Shown here: in pieces, positions 1-9,224 of the stretch
Layout: the number at the start of each line of letters is the position of its first letter
Position numbering within the stretch: the stretch's first letter is position 1
From: Nocardiopsis sp. NRRL B-16309
Lineage (GTDB): Bacteria > Actinomycetota > Actinomycetes > Streptosporangiales > Streptosporangiaceae
Assembly (NCBI RefSeq): GCF_001279585.1
Contig: NZ_LGEC01000148.1
Coordinates: 1-64,000, forward strand
Reading direction: 5' to 3'
DNA length: 64,000 nucleotides
Notes under the pieces: generated by a model
Database searches by the model: none
The model's input: the letters and a program-made list of their open reading frames with translations, nothing else
What the model was told of the DNA's origin: nothing
Program-made: the position numbers and the translations under genes

Positions 1-31
1 GTCGGGGGGTGGTGGGGGGCGGTTCCGTAGG

Positions 32-781
32 GTGCGGTCGTCGGTGTCGGGTGTGTCGTGGGGGTGTGCGGTGTCGGGTCACGGCGAGGTGGTGGCGGCG
101 TTGCGGGCGGAGTCGGCGGCGCTGGAGGGGGTGTTGTCGGGGTTGTCGGAGGCGGAGGCGGTGTTGCCTTCGCGGTGTGCTCCGTGGGATGTGGCGGCGT
201 TGTCGGTGCACACGGTGGGGGCGTTGCTGCGGGTGGGGTTGATGTTGGAGGAGGCGCCGCCGGGGCCGGGGGTGGGGTTGGTGTCGGCGGCGGGGTACTA
301 CGCGCCGGATGTGCGGTTCTCGCCGGAGGTGAACGGTGAGCGGGTGCGTTCGGCGCTGGTGGCGGCGGAGCGGCGTGCGGACGCGGGTGAGCCGGGGCGG
401 GTGCTGCGGGAGCGGTGGCGTCCGCTCCTGGCGCGGTTGGCGTCCGAGGAGGGCGGCCGGGTGGTGGTGACGCGGCACGGTGATCCGATGCGGTTGACGG
501 ATTTCCTGGTGACGCGGGTGGTGGAGGCGTTGGTGCACGGGTTGGACCTGGCGGACGCGCTGGGTCGGGAGCCGTGGTGTTCGCGTGAGGGGTTGGGTGT
601 GGTGACGGGGTTGGTGTTCGGGGGCGCCGACATGGTGGCGGTGGAGGCGGTGTTGCCGGGCGCGGCGGACGGCGGTGCTGGGTCGGTGGCGGCGGTGCGC
701 GCGGTGACGGGGCGCGGGGGTCCTGTGGTGGACCGGGACGCGCTGGTGGCGGCGGGGGTGTGGTGGCCGGCTCTGGGGTGA
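32..781 (+). CDS. Maleylpyruvate isomerase-type (DinB/MDMPI fold) protein
   Basis: The 249-residue product looks like the mycothiol-dependent maleylpyruvate isomerase N-domain family, a DinB-like four-helix bundle. A Trp-Asp-Val-Ala-Ala-Leu...His segment near residue 50 resembles the first metal-ligand helix, and EALVHGLDLADALG near residue 170 matches the family's second conserved helix. Members are usually thiol- or metal-dependent enzymes of unknown substrate, so no reaction can be assigned. The start is uncertain: an in-frame GTG at 71 would remove 13 unusual Cys/Ser/Val-rich residues and leaves a more typical N-terminus. It converges with the next gene, whose stop lies 2 bp away. Confidence 0.72.
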   Translation: MRSSVSGVSWGCAVSGHGEVVAALRAESAALEGVLSGLSEAEAVLPSRCAPWDVAALSVHTVGALLRVGLMLEEAPPGPGVGLVSAAGYYAPDVRFSPEVNGERVRSALVAAERRADAGEPGRVLRERWRPLLARLASEEGGRVVVTRHGDPMRLTDFLVTRVVEALVHGLDLADALGREPWCSREGLGVVTGLVFGGADMVAVEAVLPGAADGGAGSVAAVRAVTGRGGPVVDRDALVAAGVWWPALG

Positions 782-782
782 G

Positions 783-1685
783 TCAGGCGTCGCGGCGCGG
801 TTGGGGCAGGTAGCCGCTGACGCGTCCGTAGGCGCGCAGGATGCCGAGGCGCTGGATGGTGCGCATGCCTTCGCGTTCGGCGGTGGCGGTGGCGTCCCAG
901 TGTTCCCAGTTGGCGTCCCAGCCGCCGTCGGGGCGCTGCTGCTTCTCGAAGAGGTCGAGGTTGCGTTCGATCTCGGTGTCGGTGAAGAGCGGCCTGGCGA
1001 TGTGCTGGGGGTTGGTGGCCAGGTCGAGTGGTGTGTGGGCCCTGCCGTGGTCGTGCAGGCGGACGTCGATGACGGCGCGGAGTTTGGTGGAGAGCCGGTT
1101 GATGGCCTGGATGGCCCGTTGGCGGTCGTCGACGTGCTGGAGGAAGGTGCAGAGTCCGACGGCTTCGTGGCCGTTGGTCCAGGCGAGGGTGTCGATGTGC
1201 TTCCAGCAGTAGGCGGTGGCGGTGTCGCGCCAGGGGTGGGTGACGCGGCCCTTGTGGAGCAGGCCGGTGATGTGGGCGGTGGTGTCCAGGCGGGCGCTGA
1301 AGTCGGTGGTGTGGCGCCACCAGGGGGCGGCTTCGGTGTGGCGGACGGTGGGCAGGACGGGTGGGACGCCTCCGTCGGGTTGGCTGACGCCGGAGAGGTA
1401 CCGGCAGACGCCCTGGCCGATGTCGTGGGGGATGGGACCGAGTTCGTCGAGGTAGCGCAGGGCGGTCTCGATGGCGAGGGGTTGGCTGGCGTGGCCGCGC
1501 AGGTCGGGGTCGAGTCCGTTGCCGTAGCCGCCGTCGAGGTTGCGGTAGGCGGCCAGGGCCGAGCGGACGGGGTGGGTGGGGCCGTTCTGGAAGAGGTGGG
1601 CGAAGCGCTGCCGGTCGATCAGCCGGGCGTTGCGCATGGTGAAGTGTTCCGCGGCGCGGACTGAGTCCCAGGTCACGACTGTCAT
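783..1685 (-). CDS. Terpenoid-cyclase/prenyltransferase-like alpha-alpha barrel protein
   Basis: This 300-residue soluble protein carries repeats typical of the squalene-cyclase/prenyltransferase alpha-alpha-barrel superfamily: NLDGGYGNGLDPDL near residue 50, SQPDGGVP near 103 and QRPDGGWDANW near 250, all QW-like Asp-Gly-Gly motifs. It lacks the DxDD acid motif of true squalene cyclases and has no signal peptide. Proteins like this are common in actinobacteria as uncharacterised 'prenyltransferase and squalene oxidase repeat' proteins, so the substrate is unknown. No Shine-Dalgarno precedes the ATG; a TACGGT hexamer sits 6 nt upstream, suggesting a leaderless mRNA. Confidence 0.7.
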   Translation of the reverse strand: MTVVTWDSVRAAEHFTMRNARLIDRQRFAHLFQNGPTHPVRSALAAYRNLDGGYGNGLDPDLRGHASQPLAIETALRYLDELGPIPHDIGQGVCRYLSGVSQPDGGVPPVLPTVRHTEAAPWWRHTTDFSARLDTTAHITGLLHKGRVTHPWRDTATAYCWKHIDTLAWTNGHEAVGLCTFLQHVDDRQRAIQAINRLSTKLRAVIDVRLHDHGRAHTPLDLATNPQHIARPLFTDTEIERNLDLFEKQQRPDGGWDANWEHWDATATAEREGMRTIQRLGILRAYGRVSGYLPQPRRDA

Positions 1686-1691
1686 GGTTCG

Positions 1692-1697
1692 ACCGTA
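1692..1697 (-). promoter_or_regulatory. -10 hexamer for a leaderless start
   Basis: TACGGT on the minus strand fits the actinobacterial TAnnnT -10 and ends 6 nt before the ATG at 1685, which has no ribosome-binding site. Confidence 0.4.
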
Positions 1698-1838
1698 CGA
1701 CCGTCGGTCGGCGGGGCGTACGGCTTGTGGGTCAATCCATTCGCGATTTTTACGCCTGGTTCGGGCGGGCGTGGCGGCGGTGTCGGCCGTGGTGGGTGTG
1801 GCGCGGGGCCGGGGCGCGGGGTGTGGAGGCTCGGCCCC

Positions 1839-1899
1839 TTGGGCGCGGGGGGTTCGGCCCTTGGGCGCGGGGGGTTCGGCCCTTGGGCGCGGGGTGTGG
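1839..1899. repeat. 22-bp GC-rich tandem repeat, about 2.7 copies
   Basis: Two perfect 22-bp units (1839-1860 and 1861-1882, beginning TTGGGCGCGG) are followed by a partial third. The array lies in the 242-bp gap between the 3' end of the DUF2784 gene (1928) and the start of the cyclase-like gene (1685), and shows no coding signal. Confidence 0.85.
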
Positions 1900-1927
1900 C
1901 GCCTCTCCGCAAGCGCGGGGCGGCGCC

Positions 1928-2311
1928 TCAGGCGGGCGCGTGGTCCCTGGCGCGTCGTCGGCGGAGGGTGAGCAGGGCCAGGCCGGTCCAGGAGGCGATG
2001 ACGACGGCGCCGACGCCGGCCTGCACGGTGACGAGGTGTTCCTGGGGGTAGATGACGCCGGTGAGGTAGTGGTCGATGAAGCCCTCGTCGGGGAGTCCGG
2101 CCTGTCCGGCCCGCTCACGGCCCCAGTTCTCGACGTGGGTGAGGGGGCAGATCCAGCCGACGACGCTGATGCTGAGGCCGTAGAGGGCGCAGCCGAGGTG
2201 GATCCAGAAGGTGCGGGGCCATTTCCAGGCGAGGAAGCCGCCGATGGCCATGTAGAGGATGAAGGCCGCGTGGGCGACCATGGCGGCTTCGCCGATGATG
2301 CGGTAGAGCAT
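1928..2311 (-). CDS. DUF2784 family membrane protein
   Basis: The 127-residue integral membrane protein matches the DUF2784 pattern: an N-terminal helix with MVAHAAFILYMAIGGFLAW, a second helix around residues 38-55 containing CALYGLSISVVGWICPLTHVE, and a last helix near 95-115. The conserved C-P-L-T-x-x-E motif and the YPQEH segment are as I remember the family. The function is unknown. The ATG has a GAAAGG Shine-Dalgarno. It is followed by the 22-bp tandem array, and upstream of it lies the 3' end of gltD. Confidence 0.8.
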   Translation of the reverse strand: MLYRIIGEAAMVAHAAFILYMAIGGFLAWKWPRTFWIHLGCALYGLSISVVGWICPLTHVENWGRERAGQAGLPDEGFIDHYLTGVIYPQEHLVTVQAGVGAVVIASWTGLALLTLRRRRARDHAPA

Positions 2312-2499
2312 GGTGCCTTTCCCGGGGTGGGGGGTGGTGGGCCCGGGGGCGCGGGGAGGTTCGGGTCGGCGCGGGCCGCCACGTGTGGCGGTCCGTCCGC
2401 GGTGTCCATGGTGGGCGGTGGAGGTGGGGTGGCCGACACGGCGGGGTCACGGGTGGGCAACGTCGCCGTGGGTGTCCGGCCGGTGGCGCGGGTGGGACG

Positions 2500-2535
2500 G
2501 CGCCGGGCGCGGGGGTGGTCCCCCGCGCCCGGCGC
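2500..2535 (-). terminator. Strong stem-loop downstream of gltD
   Basis: A perfect 16-bp stem (2500-2515 with 2520-2535) closes on the 4-nt loop TGGT. It lies 73 bp beyond the gltD stop. No T-run follows on the minus strand (the TTTT is on the plus side), as is common for actinobacterial terminators. Confidence 0.6.
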
Positions 2536-2561
2536 GTTTTCCGCGTTTCCGCGTTTCCGCG

Positions 2562-2601
2562 GTCCTGCTGTCCTGCTGTCCTTCTGTCCTTCTGTCCTGC
2601 G
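2562..2601. repeat. 8-bp microsatellite-like array, five units
   Basis: Five tandem octamers run as GTCCTGCT twice, GTCCTTCT twice and GTCCTGCG once, ending 6 bp before the gltD stop codon. A short TTTCCGCG repeat precedes them (about 2538-2560). Length variation between strains is plausible. Confidence 0.8.
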
Positions 2602-2607
2602 GCCGTC

Positions 2608-4062
2608 CTAGACGAGCGGGCGCTCGGTCGGCGGGATGGCCACGGGCAGGGTGGTGTCCTCGCTGAGGTAGCGGTCCACGCCGGCGGCGGCGGAGCGGCC
2701 CTCGGCGATGGCCCACACGATCAGCGACTGGCCGCGGCCCATGTCGCCGGCGCAGAAGACGCCGTCGACGCTGGTGTGGTAGTCGGCGTCGCGCTGGACG
2801 TTGCCGCGGCCGTCGAGGTCGACGCCGAGCGCCTCGATCATGCCCTCCTTCTGGGGGCCGACGAAGCCCATGGCGAGGGTGACGAGGTCGGCGGGGATCT
2901 CGCGTTCGGTGCCCTCGACGGGTTCGAAGCCCTTGTCGGTGCGCTTGACCTCGACGAGCTTGAGGGCGCGCACGTTGCCGTCCTCGTCGCCGAGGAACTC
3001 CAGGGTGTTGACGGAGTAGATCCGCTTGCCGCCCTCCTCGTGGGCGCTGGTGACCTTGTACAGCATGGGCATGGTGGGCCACGGCTGGTGGTCGGGGCGC
3101 TCCTTGGGAGGCTTGGGCATGATCTCGAGCTGGGTGACGGAGGCGGCCCCCTGGCGGTGGGCGGTGCCCACGCAGTCGGCGCCGGTGTCGCCGCCGCCGA
3201 TGACGACGACGTGCTTGCCCTCGGCGTGGATGGGGGCGCGTTCGATGTCGCCCTCCTGCACCCTGTTGGCCAGGGGCAGGTACTCCATGGCCTGGTAGAT
3301 GCCCTTGAGTTCGCGGCCGGTGGCGGGCAGGTCGCGCCAGGCGGTGGCTCCGCCGGTGAGGACGACGGCGTCGTGGTCGGCGCGCAGCTGGTCGACGGTG
3401 ATGTCGACGCCGATGTTGACGCCGGTGCGGAAGGTGGTGCCCTCGGCGGTCATCTGGGCGAGGCGGCGGTCGATGTGCCGCTTCTCCATCTTGAACTCGG
3501 GGATGCCGTAGCGGAGCAGGCCGCCGATGCGGTCGGCGCGCTCGTAGACGGTGACGTCGTGCCCGGCTCGGGTGAGCTGCTGGGCGGCGGCGAGTCCGGC
3601 GGGGCCGGATCCGACGACGGCGACCTTCCGACCGGTGCGGGTGGCGGGCGGCAGGGGCTTGACCCAGCCTTCCTCCCACGCGCGGTCGATGATGGAGACC
3701 TCGACGTTCTTGATGGTGACGGCGGGCTGGTTGATGCCGAGCACGCACGCGGATTCACAGGGGGCGGGGCAGAGCCGTCCGGTGAACTCCGGGAAGTTGT
3801 TGGTGGCGTGCAGCCGTTCGATCGCCTCGGCCCAGTCGTGGGTGTAGACGAGGTTGTTCCACTCGGGGATGAGGTTGCCGAGCGGGCATCCGTTGTGGCA
3901 GAAGGGGATGCCGCAGTCCATGCAGCGCGAGGCCTGCTTGGTGACGGTTCCTCGGTCGAAGTCCTCGTGGACCTCGCGCCAGTCCTGGATGCGCACGTCG
4001 ACGGGGCGGTGTGCCGGGAGCTCGCGCTCCGTGATCTTCAGGAAACCCTTGGGGTCAGCCAT
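2608..4062 (-). CDS. gltD: Glutamate synthase (NADPH) small subunit
   Basis: The 484-residue beta subunit of GOGAT feeds electrons from NADPH through FAD and two 4Fe-4S clusters to GltB. The N-terminal cluster region is clear (CMDCGIPFCHNGCP near residues 47-60, and CPAPCESACV near 97). An FAD-binding GSGPAGLAAA follows near residue 152 and an NADPH-binding GGGDTGADC near 290. Full length for the family. It starts 31 bp after gltB with a GGAGGAAG ribosome-binding site, so the two are co-transcribed in the order gltB-gltD. Confidence 0.97.
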   Translation of the reverse strand: MADPKGFLKITERELPAHRPVDVRIQDWREVHEDFDRGTVTKQASRCMDCGIPFCHNGCPLGNLIPEWNNLVYTHDWAEAIERLHATNNFPEFTGRLCPAPCESACVLGINQPAVTIKNVEVSIIDRAWEEGWVKPLPPATRTGRKVAVVGSGPAGLAAAQQLTRAGHDVTVYERADRIGGLLRYGIPEFKMEKRHIDRRLAQMTAEGTTFRTGVNIGVDITVDQLRADHDAVVLTGGATAWRDLPATGRELKGIYQAMEYLPLANRVQEGDIERAPIHAEGKHVVVIGGGDTGADCVGTAHRQGAASVTQLEIMPKPPKERPDHQPWPTMPMLYKVTSAHEEGGKRIYSVNTLEFLGDEDGNVRALKLVEVKRTDKGFEPVEGTEREIPADLVTLAMGFVGPQKEGMIEALGVDLDGRGNVQRDADYHTSVDGVFCAGDMGRGQSLIVWAIAEGRSAAAGVDRYLSEDTTLPVAIPPTERPLV

Positions 4063-4093
4063 GTGTTCTTCCTCCTCTCGTGTTCGCTGACGC

Positions 4094-7000
4094 TCAGGAC
4101 TGCGCGGAGGCCATGACGGCCTCGTTGACGTCGCGGCCCTCGCGCTCGGCCTCGGCCTGGGCGAGCAGGACGCGCTTGTAGTCGCGCGGCATGACCCGGC
4201 TGATCCGGTCGAGTCCGCTGTCGCCGGCGGCCAGGAGGCGTTCGGCGACGGCGGAGCCGGTCTCGGCGTGGTGGCGGGTCAGGACGTCGGTCAGGAACGC
4301 CCGGTCCTCGTCGGTGAGGGCCTCGATCTCGACCATCTCGCCGTTGACGCGGTGGGCGTCCAGGTCCAGGACGTAGGCGACGCCGCCGGACATGCCGGCC
4401 GCGAAGTTGCGTCCGGTGCGTCCGAGGACGACGGCGCGGCCGCCGGTCATGTATTCGCAGCCGTGGTCGCCGATGCCCTCGACGACGGCGAGCGCACCGG
4501 AGTTGCGGACGCAGAAGCGTTCGCCGACGACGCCGCGGAGGAAGATCTCTCCGGAGGTGGCGCCGTAGCCGATGACGTTGCCCGCGATGATGTGGTCCTC
4601 GGCGACGAGTCGCGAGTCGGCGTGGGGCCGTACGACGAGGCGGCCGCCGGAGAGGCCCTTGCCGACGTAGTCGTTGGCGTCGCCGGTCAGCCGGAGGGTG
4701 ACGCCCCTGGGGACGAACGCTCCGAAGGACTGTCCGGCGGAGCCGGTGAAGCTGACGTCGATGGTGTCGTCGGGCAGGCCGTCGGCGCCGTAGCGCTTGG
4801 TGACCTCGTGTCCGAGCATGGTGCCGACGGTGCGGTTGACGTTGCGCACGGGCAGTTCGAGCCTGACCGGCTGGCCGAAGTCCAGGGCACCCTCGCTGAG
4901 CTGGATGAGGGTGTTGTCCAGGGCCTTCTCCAGGCCGTGGTCCTGGGCGCGGGTGTGGGAGCGGTGGTCGCCGCCCCACGGCTCGACCTCGTGCAGGATG
5001 GGGCTCAGGTCCAGGCCCTGGGCCTTCCAGTGCTGGACGGCGTCGGTGGTGTCGAGCAGGTCGACGGCGCCGATGGCCTCGTCGATGCTGCGGAAGCCGA
5101 GCTGGGCGAGGTACTCGCGGACCTCCTGGGCGATGAACTCGAAGAAGTTCACGACGTACTCGGCCTTGCCGGAGAACCGTTCGCGCAGGGCGGGGTTCTG
5201 GGTGGCGACGCCGACCGGGCAGGTGTCCAGGTGGCACACGCGCATCATGACGCAGCCGGAGACGACCAGGGGCGCGGTGGCGAAGCCGAACTCCTCGGCG
5301 CCCAGCAGGGCGGCGATGACGACGTCGCGGCCGGTCTTCATCTGGCCGTCGGTCTGGACGACGATGCGGTCGCGCAGGCCGTTGAGCAGCAGGGTCTGCT
5401 GGGTCTCGGCGAGGCCGAGCTCCCAGGGGGTGCCCGCGTGCTTGAGCGAGTTCAGCGGCGAGGCGCCGGTGCCGCCGTCGTGGCCGGAGATGAGGACGAC
5501 GTCGGCGTGGGCCTTGGACACGCCGGCGGCGACGGTGCCCACTCCGGCCTCGGAGACCAGCTTGACGTGGATCCGCGCGGACGGATTCGCGTTCTTGAGG
5601 TCGTGGATGAGCTGGGCGAGGTCCTCGATGGAGTAGATGTCGTGGTGCGGCGGCGGGGAGATGAGCCCGACGCCGGGCGTGGAGTGGCGGGTCCGGGCGA
5701 CCCACGGGTAGACCTTGTGGCCGGGCAGCTGGCCGCCCTCGCCGGGCTTGGCGCCCTGGGCCATCTTGATCTGGATGTCGTCGGCGTTGCTGAGGTAGTG
5801 CGAGGTGACGCCGAAGCGGCCGGAGGCGACCTGCTTGATGGCGCTGCGGCGCAGGTCGCCGTTGGCGTCCGGGGTGAAGCGGGCCGGGTCCTCGCCGCCC
5901 TCGCCGGTGTTGGACTTGCCGCCGAGGCGGTTCATCGCGATGGCCAGGGTCTCGTGTGCCTCGGCGGAGATGGAGCCGTAGGACATGGCGCCCGTGGAGA
6001 AGCGCTTGACGATCTCGGAGACGGGTTCGACCTCGTCGACGGGGATCGGTTCGCGCACGCCCTCCTTGAGGCGGAAGAGCCCGCGCAGGGTCATGAGCTC
6101 CTCGGCCTGGTCGTCGACCTTGGAGGTGTACTCCTTGAAGATCTCGTAGGCGCGGGTGCGGGTGGAGTGCTGGAGCTTGAAGACGGTCTCGGGGCTGAAC
6201 AGGTGCGGTTCGCCCTCGCGGCGCCACTGGTACTCGCCGCCGACCTCCAGGCGCCGGTGCGCGTTGGGGTTGGCGGTGTGGGCGCGGCGGTGGCGGATGG
6301 CGACCTCTTCGGCGAGGACGTCGAAGCCGACGCCGCCCAGGCGTGAGGTGGTGCCGGTGAAGCAGCGGTCGATGACCTCCTGGCCCAGTCCGAGGGCCTC
6401 GAAGATCTGGGCGCCGGTGTAGGAGCTGACCGTGGACACGCCGATCTTCGACATGATCTTCAGGACGCTCTTGCCGTAGGCCTTGACGGTGTTGCGCACG
6501 GCGGTGTCGGCGTCGATGCCGCCGATGGTGCCGCGCTCGACCAGGTCGCGCACGGTGGCCAGGGCCAGGTACGGGTTGACCGCGGAGGCGCCGTAGCCGA
6601 CCAGGAGGGCGACGTGGTGGCACTCGCGTACGTCGGCGGCCTCGACGAGCAGGCCGACCTCGGTGCGGGTCTTCTCGCGTACCAGGTGGTGGTGGACGGA
6701 GCCGGTGAGCAGCAGCGACGGGATGGGGGCGCGGGTGGCGCCGGCCCGGCGGTCGCTGAGCACGAGGATGTGGGCGCCGTCGGCGATGGCGGCCGAGACC
6801 TCGTCGTTGAGTTCCTCCAGGCGGGCGGCGAGGGCGTCGCCGCCGCCGTCGACGGGGTAGGTGCCGTCGACGGTGAAGGTCTTCAGCGCCGGGTTGGTGC
6901 GGCCGGCCGCGACGATGGCGGCGAGTTCGGCCTGGTCCACGACGGGGGTGGGCAGGACGAGGCGCTGGGTGTCACCGGGCGCGGCGTCGAGGATGTTGTG

Positions 7001-8650
7001 CTCGGCGCCGAGCAGGGTGGACAGGCTGGTGACCATCTCCTCGCGGATGGCGTCCAGCGGCGGGTTGGTGACCTGCGCGAAGTTCTGCGAGAAGTAGTCG
7101 AAGAGCTGGCGTGAGCGGTCGGAGAGCGCGGCGACCGGGGTGTCGGTGCCCATGGAGCCGATGGGCTCGGCGCCGGTGCGGGCCATCGGTGTGAGGATGA
7201 TCCGCAGTTCCTCCTCGGTGTAGCCGAACACCTGCTGGGCGAGGTTGAGTTCGGCGACCGGGGCGGGGTCGGCGTCGGGCAGGTCGGCCAGGCGCAGGAC
7301 GCCGTTGTCGATCCACTCCTGGTAGGGGTGTTCGGCGGCGAGTTCGGCCTTGATCTCCTCGTCCTCGATGATCCGCCCCTGGGCGGTGTCGACGACGAAG
7401 ATGCGGCCGGGCTGGAGGCGTCCCTTGCGCACGATGGCGGCGGGGTCGATGTCGAGCACGCCGGCCTCGCTGGCCAGGACGACGAGGCCGTCCTCGGTGA
7501 CCCAGTAGCGCCCGGGGCGCAGGCCGTTGCGGTCCAGGACGGCGCCGACGAGGGTGCCGTCGGTGAAGGACACCGAGGCGGGTCCGTCCCAGGGCTCCAT
7601 GAGCGTGGAGTGGTACTCGTAGAAGGCCCGGACGGCCGGGTCCATCTCGGTGTGGTTCTCCCACGGCTCGGGGATCATCATGAGCACCGCGTGCGGCAGG
7701 GAGCGTCCGCCCAGGTGCAGGAGCTCCAGGGCGTCGTCGAAGGACGCGGTGTCGGAGTCGTCGGGGTCGACGATCGGGAAGATGCGGTCGAGGTCGCCGG
7801 GGATGAGGTCGGTGGCGAGCTTGGCCTCGCGGGCCCGCATCATGTTCCGGTTGCCCTTGACCGTGTTGATCTCGCCGTTGTGCGCGACGTAGCGGAACGG
7901 GTGGGCCAGGGGCCAGGACGGGAACGTGTTGGTGGAGAACCGGGAGTGGACCAGGGCCAGGCCGGAGGCGTAGCGCCGGTCGGACAGGTCGGGGAAGAAC
8001 GGCTCCAGCTGCGGGGTGGTGAGCATGCCCTTGTAGGCGATGGTGCGCGGGGACAGGCTCGGGAAGTAGACGTCGGTCTCGTGCTCGGCGCGCTTGCGGA
8101 CGCAGTAGGCGTAGCGCTCCAGGGCGATGCCGGTGAGGCCTTCGGTGGCGGTGCCCGGGGTGCCTGTGATGAAGAGCTGCCCGAAGTAGGGCATGGCCTG
8201 CCGGGCGGCGGGGCCGCTGTACTGGGGCTCGAAGGGCAGTTCGCGCCAGCCGAGGACGGTCAGGCCCTCGTCGGCGGCGATGGCGTCGATGGCCGCGACG
8301 GCGGCGGTGCGCTCGGCCGCGTCGGAGGGCAGGAAGGCGATACCGGTGGCGTAGGCGCCGGCCTCGGGGAGCGTGAAGTCGCAGACCTCGGTGTAGAGCT
8401 CGTGCGGGATCTGGGTGAGGATGCCCGCGCCGTCGCCGTCGTCGGGGTCGGCTCCGGAGGCTCCGCGGTGGTCGAGGTTGCGGAGGACCGTGAGCGCCTT
8501 CTCGACGATGTCGTGGCTGCGACGTCCAGTGAGGTCGGCGACGAAGCCCACACCGCAGGCGTCGTGCTCAAAGGCGGGGTCGTACAGGCCCTGGGAAGTG
8601 GTTTCCGCGTTCGTTCGGACGGACGAACGCCGCACCTGAGCAGCAGGCAT
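4094..8650 (-). CDS. gltB: Glutamate synthase large subunit
   Basis: The 1518-residue alpha subunit converts glutamine plus 2-oxoglutarate to two glutamates. The class-II amidotransferase nucleophile is Cys32 (HDACGVGF); the 31 preceding residues are the expected propeptide. A central domain, the FMN-binding synthase domain (KMAQGAKPGEGGQLPG; GHDGGTGASP) and the 3Fe-4S cysteines (CVMMRVCHLDTCPVG near residue 1135) follow, then the GXGXG beta-helix domain at the C-terminus (GGRAVVLGRTGRNFAAGMSG). The ATG has a strong GGAGGG site. A likely promoter lies far upstream, implying a leader of about 440 nt. Confidence 0.97.
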   Translation of the reverse strand: MPAAQVRRSSVRTNAETTSQGLYDPAFEHDACGVGFVADLTGRRSHDIVEKALTVLRNLDHRGASGADPDDGDGAGILTQIPHELYTEVCDFTLPEAGAYATGIAFLPSDAAERTAAVAAIDAIAADEGLTVLGWRELPFEPQYSGPAARQAMPYFGQLFITGTPGTATEGLTGIALERYAYCVRKRAEHETDVYFPSLSPRTIAYKGMLTTPQLEPFFPDLSDRRYASGLALVHSRFSTNTFPSWPLAHPFRYVAHNGEINTVKGNRNMMRAREAKLATDLIPGDLDRIFPIVDPDDSDTASFDDALELLHLGGRSLPHAVLMMIPEPWENHTEMDPAVRAFYEYHSTLMEPWDGPASVSFTDGTLVGAVLDRNGLRPGRYWVTEDGLVVLASEAGVLDIDPAAIVRKGRLQPGRIFVVDTAQGRIIEDEEIKAELAAEHPYQEWIDNGVLRLADLPDADPAPVAELNLAQQVFGYTEEELRIILTPMARTGAEPIGSMGTDTPVAALSDRSRQLFDYFSQNFAQVTNPPLDAIREEMVTSLSTLLGAEHNILDAAPGDTQRLVLPTPVVDQAELAAIVAAGRTNPALKTFTVDGTYPVDGGGDALAARLEELNDEVSAAIADGAHILVLSDRRAGATRAPIPSLLLTGSVHHHLVREKTRTEVGLLVEAADVRECHHVALLVGYGASAVNPYLALATVRDLVERGTIGGIDADTAVRNTVKAYGKSVLKIMSKIGVSTVSSYTGAQIFEALGLGQEVIDRCFTGTTSRLGGVGFDVLAEEVAIRHRRAHTANPNAHRRLEVGGEYQWRREGEPHLFSPETVFKLQHSTRTRAYEIFKEYTSKVDDQAEELMTLRGLFRLKEGVREPIPVDEVEPVSEIVKRFSTGAMSYGSISAEAHETLAIAMNRLGGKSNTGEGGEDPARFTPDANGDLRRSAIKQVASGRFGVTSHYLSNADDIQIKMAQGAKPGEGGQLPGHKVYPWVARTRHSTPGVGLISPPPHHDIYSIEDLAQLIHDLKNANPSARIHVKLVSEAGVGTVAAGVSKAHADVVLISGHDGGTGASPLNSLKHAGTPWELGLAETQQTLLLNGLRDRIVVQTDGQMKTGRDVVIAALLGAEEFGFATAPLVVSGCVMMRVCHLDTCPVGVATQNPALRERFSGKAEYVVNFFEFIAQEVREYLAQLGFRSIDEAIGAVDLLDTTDAVQHWKAQGLDLSPILHEVEPWGGDHRSHTRAQDHGLEKALDNTLIQLSEGALDFGQPVRLELPVRNVNRTVGTMLGHEVTKRYGADGLPDDTIDVSFTGSAGQSFGAFVPRGVTLRLTGDANDYVGKGLSGGRLVVRPHADSRLVAEDHIIAGNVIGYGATSGEIFLRGVVGERFCVRNSGALAVVEGIGDHGCEYMTGGRAVVLGRTGRNFAAGMSGGVAYVLDLDAHRVNGEMVEIEALTDEDRAFLTDVLTRHHAETGSAVAERLLAAGDSGLDRISRVMPRDYKRVLLAQAEAEREGRDVNEAVMASAQS

Positions 8651-9224
8651 CTACCCTCCTGTCGTCTTTCGTCGGCTTCGTGAAAAGCGCATCCGGGACG
8701 ACATTGGCCCTGCTGCGTGATCGAGTTGTGCCGCCTGTGAGGGCGGTGGTCCCCTGTGGCGGGCGCCTGTCCGTCACCGCGTGTGTCCACGTCCTCGTGG
8801 CGTCGGTGTCGGCCGGGTCGCCCTCGTTGGGGCAGGTTCTCTTATACATGCTGGTCCAGCGGCGATGCGAATCGCAGGTCTAGACCAAGTGCGGCCGCGC
8901 GCTACGTCGTTGGTCACGCGGTGTGCCGCCTCGTGGAGGTGACACGGTCTCTCTCGGACGGGTGTGTCCGATGAAAGCTGGCTTTGCCGGTTTTTCCACG
9001 AGGGAACCCCGGTAAACCTCCCAAAGTGGATCAAGACTCCGCCCGGAGGCGGTGACCTCAACCTGGGCATGCGGACGCCGAGGACCCTGACCACACATTA
9101 CCCCGCTGTTAACGCCCCACCCAAGTGGGGACGAAGACTGTGCGGGGGTGATATCCCCCTCATCCTTCGCCGCGCGTCTGACCAGGGCGCCGGTGAACCG
9201 GCGCGAACGTGGGACGATCGTCGC
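8651..9224. other. 574-bp divergent intergenic region with long gltB leader
   Basis: This gap between gltB (minus) and the DUF43-like gene (plus) has no convincing ORF. It is less GC-rich than its surroundings around 8960-9120 and holds a small hairpin (CCGCC/GGCGG, 9039-9052), a minus-strand promoter candidate (9095-9124) and the near-palindrome GGGGGTGATATCCCCC (9144-9159). I do not recognise a known riboswitch in it. Confidence 0.5.
9095..9124 (-). promoter_or_regulatory. Candidate gltBD promoter
   Basis: On the minus strand TTGGGT (9119-9124) and TAATGT (9095-9100) are separated by 18 nt. This is one of the better -35/-10 matches in the window. It predicts transcription start near 9088, about 440 nt before gltB. 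Confidence 0.4.

Noticed and set aside
8964..9224. N-terminal extension of the DUF43-like protein
   Set aside because: The residues lack actinobacterial codon bias, and the region carries the gltB promoter candidate on the other strand.
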